This document shows, piece after piece, positions 1 to 7,182 of a stretch of 7,799 nt of DNA. Below the pieces are notes generated by a model. That model saw only the letters and a list, made by a program, of their open reading frames with translations. It made no database searches and was not told the origin of the DNA. Each line of letters begins with the position of its first letter. Position 1 is the first letter of the stretch. Source of the DNA: an uncultured Mucispirillum sp. (GTDB lineage Bacteria; Chrysiogenota; Deferribacteres; Deferribacterales; Mucispirillaceae); the NCBI GenBank assembly GCA_937890655.1, contig CALADT010000091.1, forward strand, positions 1 to 7,799. Direction: 5' to 3'. The translations under genes were made by a program, and so were the position numbers.

Positions 1-1
1 A

Positions 2-40
2 GAAATCTATGCAAAATTACCATATAGGATTGGAGGATAA
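2..40 (+). CDS. C-terminal tail of an upstream gene (possibly hpt/hprT), partial
   Basis: Only the last 12 codons are in the window, reading EIYAKLPYRIGG and ending at TAA directly before the ftsH start. The tail faintly resembles the YRNLPYIG end of bacterial hypoxanthine phosphoribosyltransferases, and hpt commonly precedes ftsH in other bacteria. Twelve residues are too few to prove this. A second frame is also open: it reads KSMQNYHIGLEDK and stops at TGA 42-44, overlapping the ftsH ATG in the same ATGA manner seen at four other junctions here. A tilS tail is a further possibility, since tilS is another usual ftsH neighbour. That a gene ends here is likely from the operon's compactness; its identity and frame are uncertain. 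Confidence 0.3.
   Translation, partial: EIYAKLPYRIGG
32..36 (+). promoter_or_regulatory. Shine-Dalgarno site of ftsH
   Basis: A GGAGG lies 4 bases before the ATG at 41. This decides the ftsH start: the next in-frame ATG at 53 would be 16 bases away, too far for this site. It is the strongest ribosome binding site among the complete genes of the window, consistent with ftsH being a highly translated gene. Confidence 0.75.
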
Positions 41-1906
41 ATGAATAGTGGTATGTATAAAAATCTTGCACTGTGGCTTGTTATAGCATTAATGATGGTG
101 CTTGTATTTAATCTTTTTAACACAAATACTCAAGTAAACCAAAAAGTAACTTATTCTGAATTTTTAGATAAAGTTGCAGATTCTAAAGTTAAAAAGGTTA
201 CTATTAAAGAAAATAAAATTACAGGTGAATATGTAGATAATAATACTCGTTTTGAAACATATGCACCATCTGATGTTAATTTAATTAAAGAATTAAGAGA
301 ATATGATGTGGATATTACTGCTACACCACCTGATACTACTCCTTGGTATATGCAGTTACTTATTTCATGGTTACCACTTATTTTATTAATAGGTATTTGG
401 ATTTTCTTTATGCGTCAAATGCAGGGTGGAAGTGGTTCTAAAGCCTTTTCTTTTGGCAAAAGTAGAGCAAAATTATTAAACCAAGATAATTTAAAAGTTA
501 CTTTTAAAGATGTTGCTGGTATAGAAGAAGCAAAAGAAGAGTTAACAGAGATTGTAGACTTTTTAAAAGACCCTGCTAAATTTCAAAAATTAGGTGGTAG
601 GATTCCAAAAGGTGTTTTATTAGTAGGCCCTCCAGGAACAGGTAAAACATTACTTGCAAAAGCCGTAGCAGGGGAAGCAGGTGTGCCATTTTATAGTATA
701 AGTGGTTCTGATTTTGTGGAAATGTTTGTTGGTGTAGGTGCTGCACGTATTAGAGATTTATTTGAACAAGGTAAGAAAAATGCTCCTTGTATTATATTTA
801 TGGATGAAATTGATGCTGTTGGACGCCATAGAGGTGCAGGCCTTGGTGGTGGTCATGATGAAAGAGAGCAGACTTTAAATGCTTTACTTGTGGAAATGGA
901 TGGTTTTGATTCCAATGAAGGTGTAATATTAATAGCAGCTACTAACAGACCTGATGTTTTAGACCCTGCATTACTTCGTCCTGGACGTTTTGACAGACAA
1001 GTTGTTGTTCCTAGACCTGATTTAAAAGGAAGATTACAAATTTTAAAAGTGCATGCTGCTAAAATTAAAATGTCATCATCTGTGGATTTAGATATTATAG
1101 CAAAAGGCACTCCAGGGTTTTCTGGTGCTGATTTAGCTAACCTTATGAATGAATCTGCACTGCTTGCAGCAAGAGCAAATAAAAGCGAAGTGGATACATC
1201 AGATATAGAAGCAGCAAAAGATAGAGTTATTATGGGTGCTGAAAGAAAAAGTATGGTTATACCTGAAAAAGATAAAAAAGTTACAGCATACCATGAGGCA
1301 GGCCATACAATAGTGGCTATTATGACAAAAGGTGCTGACCCTGTGCATAAAGTTTCTATTATTCCACGTGGTATGGCTTTAGGTGTTACTATGCAACTTC
1401 CTAATGATGATAGATATAATGAAACAAAAGATCATTTATTGGGTATGATAAGAATTATGCTTGGTGGTAGAATAGCTGAAGAAGTTGTGTTTGATTCCAT
1501 GTCAACAGGGGCATCAAATGATATAGAAAGGCTAACTTCTATTGCTAGAAAAATGGTTATGAGCTGGGGTATGAGTGATAAACTTGGCACAATATCATTT
1601 GGTAAAAGAGATGAAGCCATTTTCTTAGGTAAAGAAATTTCAAGCCAAAAAGATTATAGTGAAAAAACTGCTGAATTAATTGATGATGAAGTGGAAAAAA
1701 TTATTATGACAAGTTATAAAGAAGCAAAACAAATACTTGAAGATAATAGACTTCTTTTAGATAAAACAGCAGAAGCACTTTTGGAAAAAGAAACTATTGA
1801 AACAGCTGAATTAAAAGTGCTTGTAAAAGAATATGCAGCAAGTGGTTATGAAGAAAATATGTTTTCTGAAGAAAAAGAAGAAACTGCAAGTAACGTAGGT
1901 GAATAG
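41..1906 (+). CDS. ftsH: ATP-dependent zinc metalloprotease FtsH
   Basis: FtsH is a membrane-anchored AAA+ protease that forms hexamers in the inner membrane, extracts and degrades misfolded membrane proteins, and turns over selected regulatory proteins. The 621 residues match the usual length. Seen in order: membrane helix at about 8-26, extracytoplasmic domain at 27-103, second helix at about 105-124, Walker A GPPGTGKT 196-203, pore loop F229-V230-G231, Walker B with D255/E256, and second region of homology with arginine fingers R313 and R316. The protease zinc site is HEAGH 418-422, with the third ligand likely D494. The tail is acidic and low in complexity (about 603-621), as in other FtsH proteins. 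All catalytic residues are present, so it should be active. The start at 41 is supported by GGAGG at 32-36. It leads the visible operon, with only 4 bases before folP. In E. coli, FtsH controls LPS synthesis through LpxC; whether it does so here is unknown. Confidence 0.98.
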   Translation: MNSGMYKNLALWLVIALMMVLVFNLFNTNTQVNQKVTYSEFLDKVADSKVKKVTIKENKITGEYVDNNTRFETYAPSDVNLIKELREYDVDITATPPDTTPWYMQLLISWLPLILLIGIWIFFMRQMQGGSGSKAFSFGKSRAKLLNQDNLKVTFKDVAGIEEAKEELTEIVDFLKDPAKFQKLGGRIPKGVLLVGPPGTGKTLLAKAVAGEAGVPFYSISGSDFVEMFVGVGAARIRDLFEQGKKNAPCIIFMDEIDAVGRHRGAGLGGGHDEREQTLNALLVEMDGFDSNEGVILIAATNRPDVLDPALLRPGRFDRQVVVPRPDLKGRLQILKVHAAKIKMSSSVDLDIIAKGTPGFSGADLANLMNESALLAARANKSEVDTSDIEAAKDRVIMGAERKSMVIPEKDKKVTAYHEAGHTIVAIMTKGADPVHKVSIIPRGMALGVTMQLPNDDRYNETKDHLLGMIRIMLGGRIAEEVVFDSMSTGASNDIERLTSIARKMVMSWGMSDKLGTISFGKRDEAIFLGKEISSQKDYSEKTAELIDDEVEKIIMTSYKEAKQILEDNRLLLDKTAEALLEKETIETAELKVLVKEYAASGYEENMFSEEKEETASNVGE

Positions 1907-1910
1907 TTAA

Positions 1911-3095
1911 ATGAAATTATATAAGCTTTCTCCTGATTATAATAGAGTTTATAATGAATTAAAACGTATAGGTGTGGATGCTTATGCTTTAAATATGGTA
2001 AAAAAAGGAGAGAGCTTAAATATATTAGTTAAAGATGTAAAATCTCCTGCTGCAAATGTTTTAAAGCAGGAGTGTATTGCTTCTGGTATGGATGCTGCTG
2101 TTACAAAAGGAGTTATTTCCTGCACTGTTGATACAACAGATGTGCTTTTGCTTGGTAATAAGGCAACTTATCAAAGGCTTATTAAAAGGTTATCTGTCCA
2201 ATATTTTGGGCTAAAAGAACTTGCTTTAGAATTAAAAGAATTTATTAGAAAGAAACCTGCACCTGTTATTACATATAATAATGACGGTGTTATAAATATA
2301 GATAAAACATTGTGTATGGGTATTTTAAATACCACACCGGATTCTTTTAGTGATGGTAATATGTATGTATCTGAAGAAAGTATTGCTAAAAGAATTGATT
2401 TAATGGCAGAATCAGGTATTGATATTATAGATATAGGTGGTATGTCATCAAGACCTTTTTCAGATAGTATTACTTATGAAGAAGAAATTAAGAGAATTAA
2501 ATTTCCTCTTGATTACGTTGCACAATATGATATGATAGTATCAGTAGATACAAATAATTATAAAACTGCTGAATATGCCTTAAATAAAAATGCTAATATT
2601 ATTAATGATATTTCTGGTATGGCTGATGATAATATGGTTGCATTATGCAGCGAAGCAGGTTGTGGTATATGTATTATGCATATGAAAGGCACTCCAAAAG
2701 ATATGCAGACTAATACAGAATATAATAATATAATATATGATATTCATGATTTTTTTACAGAACGGATTGATAAATGTTTAAATGCAGGAATTAAATATTC
2801 TTCGCTTATTTTAGATGTAGGTTTTGGGTTTGGTAAATCTTTAGAACAAAACTATATACTGCTTAAATATTTACATGAATTTAAAACATTTAATTTACCT
2901 ATTCTTGCAGGTATTTCTCGTAAATCCATGATAGGTAATGTGCTTAATAAAAATGTAGATGACCGATTGGCTGGCTCTATTAGTGCTAATGCTATTGCCA
3001 TACTAAATGGTGCAAATATTATTAGATTTCATGATATTAAAGAAGGGGTAGATACAGCTAAAATAGTTGATTTTACTCTGAAGGCGAATATATGA
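1911..3095 (+). CDS. folP: Dihydropteroate synthase, long form with N-terminal extension
   Basis: DHPS condenses 6-hydroxymethyl-7,8-dihydropterin pyrophosphate with p-aminobenzoate to make dihydropteroate in folate synthesis; it is the sulfonamide target. At 394 residues it is about 115-125 longer than E. coli FolP (about 280). The TIM-barrel domain starts near residue 130. It shows GILNTTPDSFSDG 137-149, DIGG 174-177, VDT 212-214, NDI 232-234, MHMKGTP 256-262, LDVGFGFGK 301-309, SRKSMIG 336-342 (K338) and R372-x-H374, covering the known pterin, metal and substrate contacts. Two places differ from E. coli: the loop after DIGG reads MSSRPFS instead of ESTRPGA, and VDT is followed by NN rather than SK. 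Residues 1-125 form an extension without any motif I can name; similar long forms are recalled from Campylobacter, Helicobacter and Desulfobacterota. TAGGTGA at 1896-1902 serves the start. The stop overlaps the cdaA start. Confidence 0.95.
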   Translation: MKLYKLSPDYNRVYNELKRIGVDAYALNMVKKGESLNILVKDVKSPAANVLKQECIASGMDAAVTKGVISCTVDTTDVLLLGNKATYQRLIKRLSVQYFGLKELALELKEFIRKKPAPVITYNNDGVINIDKTLCMGILNTTPDSFSDGNMYVSEESIAKRIDLMAESGIDIIDIGGMSSRPFSDSITYEEEIKRIKFPLDYVAQYDMIVSVDTNNYKTAEYALNKNANIINDISGMADDNMVALCSEAGCGICIMHMKGTPKDMQTNTEYNNIIYDIHDFFTERIDKCLNAGIKYSSLILDVGFGFGKSLEQNYILLKYLHEFKTFNLPILAGISRKSMIGNVLNKNVDDRLAGSISANAIAILNGANIIRFHDIKEGVDTAKIVDFTLKANI

Positions 3096-3871
3096 CTACT
3101 TTTTTTGAGTTTATTACAAGTTATGTAAGTATTTTAGATGTAATTGACGTAGCCTTAGTAAGTTATGTAATTTACAGGCTCTTGCTATTACTTCGTGGCA
3201 CACGAGCAATAGATATGCTTGTTACTATTATGATTTTAATGCTTATATTAGGTCTATCTGATTTTGTAGGGTTAAAGCTAACTGGCTGGATATTAAGTAA
3301 CTTATCTGGTTATTTCTTTTTGGCTTTGATTATTATATTCCATCCTGAATTAAGAAGGGCGTTAGCCTTTATTGGGGAATCAAAATTTTTTGAAAGAACA
3401 GTGTCATTAAACTCTCAAATTGTAGATGAATTAGTGAGAACAGCTACTATATTAGCAAATAGACAGCTTGGTGCATTAATTATTATTCAAAGAAATACTG
3501 ATATTTCCCATTATGTAACACTTGGTCAAAAAATAGACTCTGTTGTTAGTAAGGATTTATTGTTAAGTATATTTATTCCTTATTCTCCACTTCATGACGG
3601 TGCTGTATTACTTGAAGGCACAAGGTTAACATATGCCGGGTGTATTTTACCACTTACAAAAAGAGAAGATATTGCTATGCAATATGGAACAAGACATAGA
3701 GCAGCTATTGGTATTACAGAAGAAACAGATGCTGTTGCCATAGTAGTTAGTGAAGAACGTGGTGAAATATCTGTAACAGTTGGTGGGGATATTTACCCTA
3801 ACCTTGATGCTAACTCTTTAAAAGAAACATTATCAGAAATTATAAAGATAAATAAATCATCGGAAGATTAG
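3092..3871 (+). CDS. cdaA: Diadenylate cyclase CdaA (c-di-AMP synthase)
   Basis: CdaA (also called DacA or YbbP) joins two ATP into the second messenger cyclic di-AMP at the inner membrane. The 259 residues fit the family. Three N-terminal membrane helices are visible at about 14-34, 41-59 and 65-84, followed by FHPELRR 83-89 (usually FQPELRR) and a short linker. The DAC domain, about 100-240, carries the two signature motifs intact: PLHDGAV with D169-G170-A171, and GTRHRAA with R201-H202-R203, which bind ATP and metal. It should therefore be catalytically competent. The start overlaps the folP stop as ATGA, with AAGG at 3081-3084 upstream. A single base separates it from the ybbR-like gene, and glmM follows, so the conserved cdaA-cdaR-glmM cluster is complete. 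In Firmicutes the two partner proteins modulate CdaA activity; the same is inferred here. No c-di-AMP phosphodiesterase or receptor is visible in the window. Confidence 0.96.
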   Translation: MTTFFEFITSYVSILDVIDVALVSYVIYRLLLLLRGTRAIDMLVTIMILMLILGLSDFVGLKLTGWILSNLSGYFFLALIIIFHPELRRALAFIGESKFFERTVSLNSQIVDELVRTATILANRQLGALIIIQRNTDISHYVTLGQKIDSVVSKDLLLSIFIPYSPLHDGAVLLEGTRLTYAGCILPLTKREDIAMQYGTRHRAAIGITEETDAVAIVVSEERGEISVTVGGDIYPNLDANSLKETLSEIIKINKSSED

Positions 3872-3872
3872 T

Positions 3873-4775
3873 ATGTTAAACAATAAAACTTTACTTAAAA
3901 TACTTAGTGTGTTAATAGCTCTTGGAATGTGGGTAATGGTTGTATCTGCTCAAGAGGAAGTTAGAGAAATGACTGTCCCTGTAAAATTAGTTAATGTTCC
4001 TGATAATCTTGTTGCCATTTCTGATTATACAAATGTATCTATTTCCATAAAAGGTGCATCACGTCTTTTACAAGAGTTAAAAAATTCAGATGTATTATTA
4101 AATATTGATGTTTCATTATTTCCTGAAGGCCAATCTCTTAGGAGAATTTTACCATCAGACTTTAAGACACCATTAAGAATGGAAGTAGTTGATGTAAAAC
4201 CTGGTTCTTTAAAAATAACAGTTGATAAAGTAGCTAGTAAAGAAGTGCGTATTCTTCCTTCTGTTATAGGCGATGTAAACCCAGGGTATAAAGTTGAAAG
4301 TATAACACTTAAACCTAATGTTGCTACAATTACTGGTGCTGAAAATGTATTATCTCATTTAGAAAATATTTCTACAATGCAGATTAATTTATCTAATAAA
4401 AGTGAAAATTTTGTTTTAAATGTTTCCATGAAAGATTATGGTGGTATTACAAAAATAAAACCAGAAACAGTGGAAGTTCGTGTTAAATTAAAAGAAGATT
4501 TAGTGGAACAAGAATATAATAATGTGCCTGTTGAGTGTATGAATTTAAACAGTAGCTTACAGCTTGCAAATACACCGTCATTATCATATGTATTAGTTCG
4601 TGGCAGGCATGATGTTATAGATACATTTTTGGATAAAGTTACATTTGTAACAGACTGTTCTCACATTAATGCTCCAGGAGAATATTTTGGGTCTGTTGCT
4701 TATAAAACAAATTTATTAGTAGATATTTTAGGTTTAGAACCTCAAAAAATAAAATTAGAGATAAAAAGACGATGA
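3873..4775 (+). CDS. cdaR: YbbR-domain protein, CdaR-like regulator of CdaA
   Basis: This is a membrane-anchored extracytoplasmic protein of 300 residues. One hydrophobic helix at about 6-25 is preceded by lysines, and there is no cysteine suggesting a lipobox, so it is best read as an N-in signal anchor. The rest can be split by eye into three YbbR-like repeats of about 90 residues: 30-117, 118-207 and 210-300. Each repeat opens with a V-P-V or I-L-P-type strand and closes with a K-I-x-V, V-E-V-R-V-K or K-I-K-L-E-I strand (for example VDVKPGSLKITV at 106-117 and LEPQKIKLEI at 288-297). Firmicute CdaR proteins often have four repeats, so this one is on the short side. In Bacillus and Listeria CdaR binds CdaA and tunes c-di-AMP output; position between cdaA and glmM supports the same role. 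It has no catalytic motif. GGAAG at 3862-3866 is the likely ribosome binding site. The stop overlaps glmM. Confidence 0.85.
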   Translation: MLNNKTLLKILSVLIALGMWVMVVSAQEEVREMTVPVKLVNVPDNLVAISDYTNVSISIKGASRLLQELKNSDVLLNIDVSLFPEGQSLRRILPSDFKTPLRMEVVDVKPGSLKITVDKVASKEVRILPSVIGDVNPGYKVESITLKPNVATITGAENVLSHLENISTMQINLSNKSENFVLNVSMKDYGGITKIKPETVEVRVKLKEDLVEQEYNNVPVECMNLNSSLQLANTPSLSYVLVRGRHDVIDTFLDKVTFVTDCSHINAPGEYFGSVAYKTNLLVDILGLEPQKIKLEIKRR

Positions 4776-6118
4776 GAAAATATTTTGGAACAGACGGTGT
4801 TCGTGGTAGAGCTAATGTAGAACCTTTAACAGCTGAGTTTGCTTTAAAACTTGGTAAAGCTGCTGCGGGACTTTTTAAAAACAACGATACCCATAGGAAA
4901 ATAATCATAGGAAAAGATACACGTCTTTCCTGTTATATGTTTGAAAATGCTTTAGTTTCTGGTATTTGTTCTGCTGGTATTGATGCAGTAATGGTAGGCG
5001 TTATACCTACACCTGCAATAGCGTTTTTAACCAAATCTATTAGGGCAGATGCTGGTGTTGTAATTAGTGCCTCCCATAACCCATACTATGATAACGGTAT
5101 TAAATTTTTTAATGCAAATGGTTATAAACTACCAGATATTACAGAACAAGAAATTGAACGTATGATTGATAATAATGAACCATCACTAGACCCTGATTCC
5201 ATAGGGAAAGCATACAGGATAGAAGGTATTGGTAGGTATGTTGAATTTGTAAAAAGCACTTTCCCAAAAAATATTGACTTAAAAGGTTTAAAAATTGTTG
5301 TAGATTGTGCTCATGGAGCATCATATAAAGTAGCACCACTTGCATTAAGGGAACTTGGTGCCGAATTAATTTTAATAAATGTTGAACCAAATGGAACAAA
5401 TATTAATGATAACTGTGGAGCAGTCCACCCTGAAGGTATGGCACAAGCTGTTATAGAACATAAAGCAGATGTGGGTATATCTTTTGACGGTGATGCTGAT
5501 AGAGTCGTTTTTGCTGATGAACATGGTAATATTGTAGACGGTGATAAAATTATGGGTATTTGTGCCATTGATATGATGGAACATGGTAAATTAAATAATA
5601 ACACAATAGTTGCCACAGTAATGAGTAATTTAGGTTTTGAATACTCTATGAATAAAAAAGGTGTTAAACTAATACGTTCACAAGTAGGCGATAGATATGT
5701 TATGGAAGATATGATAAAAAACAACTGTAATCTTGGTGGGGAACAGTCTGGCCATTTAATATTTTCTGATTTTAATACAACAGGTGATGGTTTAATAAGT
5801 GCTATGCAGGTGCTTGGACTTATGGTAAACAAAGGAAAAACATTATCTGAACTTTGTAATTTTATAGAAACATACCCACAAATATTAAAAAATGTAATAG
5901 TTGAAAGAAAAGTTCCTGTAGCAGAATTAGAAAAAACAAATACATTAATTGAAAAAATAGAAAAAGATTTAGGAACAACTGGCAGGTTATTAGTAAGGTA
6001 TTCTGGCACAGAAAACAAATTACGCATTATGCTAGAAGGTAAAGATGAGAGCATAATTTCTGATTATGCAGAAAGTATAGCAGATGTTGCGGTAAATGAA
6101 ATAAAAGGTAAGATATGA
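4772..6118 (+). CDS. glmM: Phosphoglucosamine mutase GlmM
   Basis: GlmM converts glucosamine-6-phosphate to glucosamine-1-phosphate in the cytoplasm, on the path to UDP-GlcNAc for peptidoglycan and lipid A. The 448 residues match the family. Motifs in order: N-terminal RKYFGTDGVRG 2-12, the phosphoserine loop SASHNP 99-104 with S101 as the phosphorylated residue, metal loop DGDADR 239-244, sugar-specificity loop GGEQSGH 322-328 and phosphate-binding RYSGTEN 409-415. The FGTDGVRG start and GEQSGH loop separate GlmM from ManB/Pgm-type mutases. All key residues are intact. The gene overlaps its neighbours at both ends (ATGA at 4772-4775 and 6115-6118), and no strong Shine-Dalgarno precedes it, so translation probably depends on coupling to the ybbR-like gene. 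GlmM binds and inhibits CdaA in Firmicutes; the cluster makes the same interaction plausible here but does not prove it. Confidence 0.98.
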   Translation: MRKYFGTDGVRGRANVEPLTAEFALKLGKAAAGLFKNNDTHRKIIIGKDTRLSCYMFENALVSGICSAGIDAVMVGVIPTPAIAFLTKSIRADAGVVISASHNPYYDNGIKFFNANGYKLPDITEQEIERMIDNNEPSLDPDSIGKAYRIEGIGRYVEFVKSTFPKNIDLKGLKIVVDCAHGASYKVAPLALRELGAELILINVEPNGTNINDNCGAVHPEGMAQAVIEHKADVGISFDGDADRVVFADEHGNIVDGDKIMGICAIDMMEHGKLNNNTIVATVMSNLGFEYSMNKKGVKLIRSQVGDRYVMEDMIKNNCNLGGEQSGHLIFSDFNTTGDGLISAMQVLGLMVNKGKTLSELCNFIETYPQILKNVIVERKVPVAELEKTNTLIEKIEKDLGTTGRLLVRYSGTENKLRIMLEGKDESIISDYAESIADVAVNEIKGKI

Positions 6119-6828
6119 TAAAACTTGGTGTTAATATTGACCATGTAGCAACCTTAAGGCAAGCAAGAATGGGTGTGGAGCCTGATGTTTTAGATGCTGC
6201 ACTGACAGCAGAAAAAGCAGGAGCAGATGGTGTTACTGTCCATTTAAGAGAAGATAGACGCCATATTCAAGATAGTGATGTATTTAATATTAAAAAACAT
6301 ATTAAAATACCACTTAATTTAGAAATGGCTTGTAGTGAAGATATTATTAATATTGCTTGTAAAGTATTACCTAATACTTGCACTATTGTTCCAGAAAAAA
6401 GGGCAGAGATTACAACAGAAGGTGGTCTTGATGCTGTTAAACAGTATGATATTGTTTCAAATACTGTAAAAACATTACAATCAAAAGGGATAAAAGTAAG
6501 TCTTTTTATAGAACCAGATAATTTGCAGATTGATGCTGCTAAAAAAATGGGTGCAGAATATATAGAAATACATACGGGCCGTTATGCTAATACATTAGGT
6601 AGTATTCAGCAGGACGAATTAAAACGTATTGAACAAGCTACTATGTATGCTAATAGTTTGGGTTTAATAGTTAATGCTGGTCATGGTTTAAATTATACAA
6701 ATACTCAAGCTGTTGCAAATATTTCTAATATGAATGAATTTAATATAGGGCATTCAATTATTTCTAGGGCAGTTTTTACAGGGCTTTATAATGCCGTTAC
6801 TGAAATGATTAATATTGTTAGAAGATGA
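6115..6828 (+). CDS. pdxJ: Pyridoxine 5'-phosphate synthase PdxJ
   Basis: PdxJ condenses 1-deoxy-D-xylulose 5-phosphate with 3-amino-2-oxopropyl phosphate to give pyridoxine 5'-phosphate, the ring-closing step of the DXP-dependent vitamin B6 route. The 237 residues are close to E. coli PdxJ. Conserved stretches are LGVNIDHVATLRQAR 4-18, VTVHLREDRRHI 40-51 with catalytic H43, NLEMA 68-72 with E70, VPEKR 92-96 followed by TEGG 101-104, EIHTGRYA 151-158, NAGHGLNY 187-194 with H190, and FNIGHSIISRA 209-219. The phosphate-binding and catalytic residues are all present. AAAGG at 6104-6108 lies 6 bases before the ATG, and the start overlaps the glmM stop. Its presence implies the organism makes B6 de novo through the PdxA/PdxJ route rather than PdxS/PdxT. 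It sits between glmM and acpS, as recalled for Geobacter-type operons. Confidence 0.98.
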   Translation: MIKLGVNIDHVATLRQARMGVEPDVLDAALTAEKAGADGVTVHLREDRRHIQDSDVFNIKKHIKIPLNLEMACSEDIINIACKVLPNTCTIVPEKRAEITTEGGLDAVKQYDIVSNTVKTLQSKGIKVSLFIEPDNLQIDAAKKMGAEYIEIHTGRYANTLGSIQQDELKRIEQATMYANSLGLIVNAGHGLNYTNTQAVANISNMNEFNIGHSIISRAVFTGLYNAVTEMINIVRR

Positions 6829-6831
6829 GTT

Positions 6832-7182
6832 ATGTTAGGATGCGATATAATTGAAATAAGTAGAATTGAGAATTCTATAAAAAAGTTTGGTTTTAGTTTT
6901 CTTCATCATATCTTATCAGATAAAGAAATAGAGTTGTATAAATCAAAAGGTAGAAAAGCAGAATTTGTTTCAGGCAGGTTTGCAGCAAAAGAAGCTGTTT
7001 CAAAAGCATTATGCACAGGAATAGGTAGAGGCCATAGTTTTACAGATATTGAAATTCTTCCTGATGAATTAGGTAAACCTTACGTTTATTTAAAAGGAAA
7101 GAAAGTTGAACATATTGAAGTTTCTATTTCCCATTCTCGTGAAAATGCTATTGCAGTATGTTTATTTAAAGAGGAAAAATGA
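6832..7182 (+). CDS. acpS: Holo-[acyl-carrier-protein] synthase AcpS
   Basis: AcpS transfers 4'-phosphopantetheine from CoA to the conserved serine of acyl carrier protein, switching on fatty acid (and hence lipid A) synthesis. The 116 residues are typical of the trimeric short family. It shows GCDIIEISRI 3-12 with metal ligand D5, the GRFAAKEAVSKAL signature 48-60 with E54, GKP 81-83, and the C-terminal strand SISHSRENAIAV 98-109. The ATG at 6832 is 3 bases after the pdxJ stop. The ATG at 6825 is in another frame and cannot be used. The site AGAAG at 6820-6824 is a modest ribosome binding site. In many relatives an nnr gene (NAD(P)HX repair) follows acpS; here kdsB follows instead, overlapping the stop by 4 bases. 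Confidence 0.96.
   Translation: MLGCDIIEISRIENSIKKFGFSFLHHILSDKEIELYKSKGRKAEFVSGRFAAKEAVSKALCTGIGRGHSFTDIEILPDELGKPYVYLKGKKVEHIEVSISHSRENAIAVCLFKEEK
7171..7174 (+). promoter_or_regulatory. Shine-Dalgarno site of kdsB inside acpS
   Basis: GAGG, part of GAGGA, lies within the last codons of acpS, 4 bases before the kdsB ATG at 7179. It fixes the kdsB start and gives that gene its own ribosome loading in addition to coupling through the ATGA overlap. Confidence 0.6.

Noticed and set aside
853..1110. Short - strand open frames within ftsH (also 1432-1620) and at the ybbR/glmM junction (4666-4908)
   Set aside because: They are antisense to strongly conserved genes, have no ribosome binding site I could support and encode no recognisable protein.
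2716..2745. Very AT-rich run (AATATAATAATATAATAT and surroundings) in folP
   Set aside because: It encodes part of the normal DHPS barrel (Glu-Tyr-Asn-Asn-Ile-Ile-Tyr). No origin boxes or promoter partner sequence accompany it.
3143..3172. TTGACG followed 17 bases later by GTAATT, a possible internal promoter in cdaA
   Set aside because: The -10 box is poor and the site lies inside the coding sequence. In DNA this AT-rich, such matches are expected by chance.
5311..6054. A 247-codon open frame on the - strand inside glmM
   Set aside because: It lies wholly antisense to an intact glmM with every catalytic motif. Its translation is rich in Ser, Pro and Ile without domain character, as expected from reading AT-rich coding DNA backwards.
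6825..6827. ATG overlapping the pdxJ stop as an alternative acpS start
   Set aside because: It is out of frame with AcpS. The ATG at 6832 gives the expected N-terminus with metal ligand D5.
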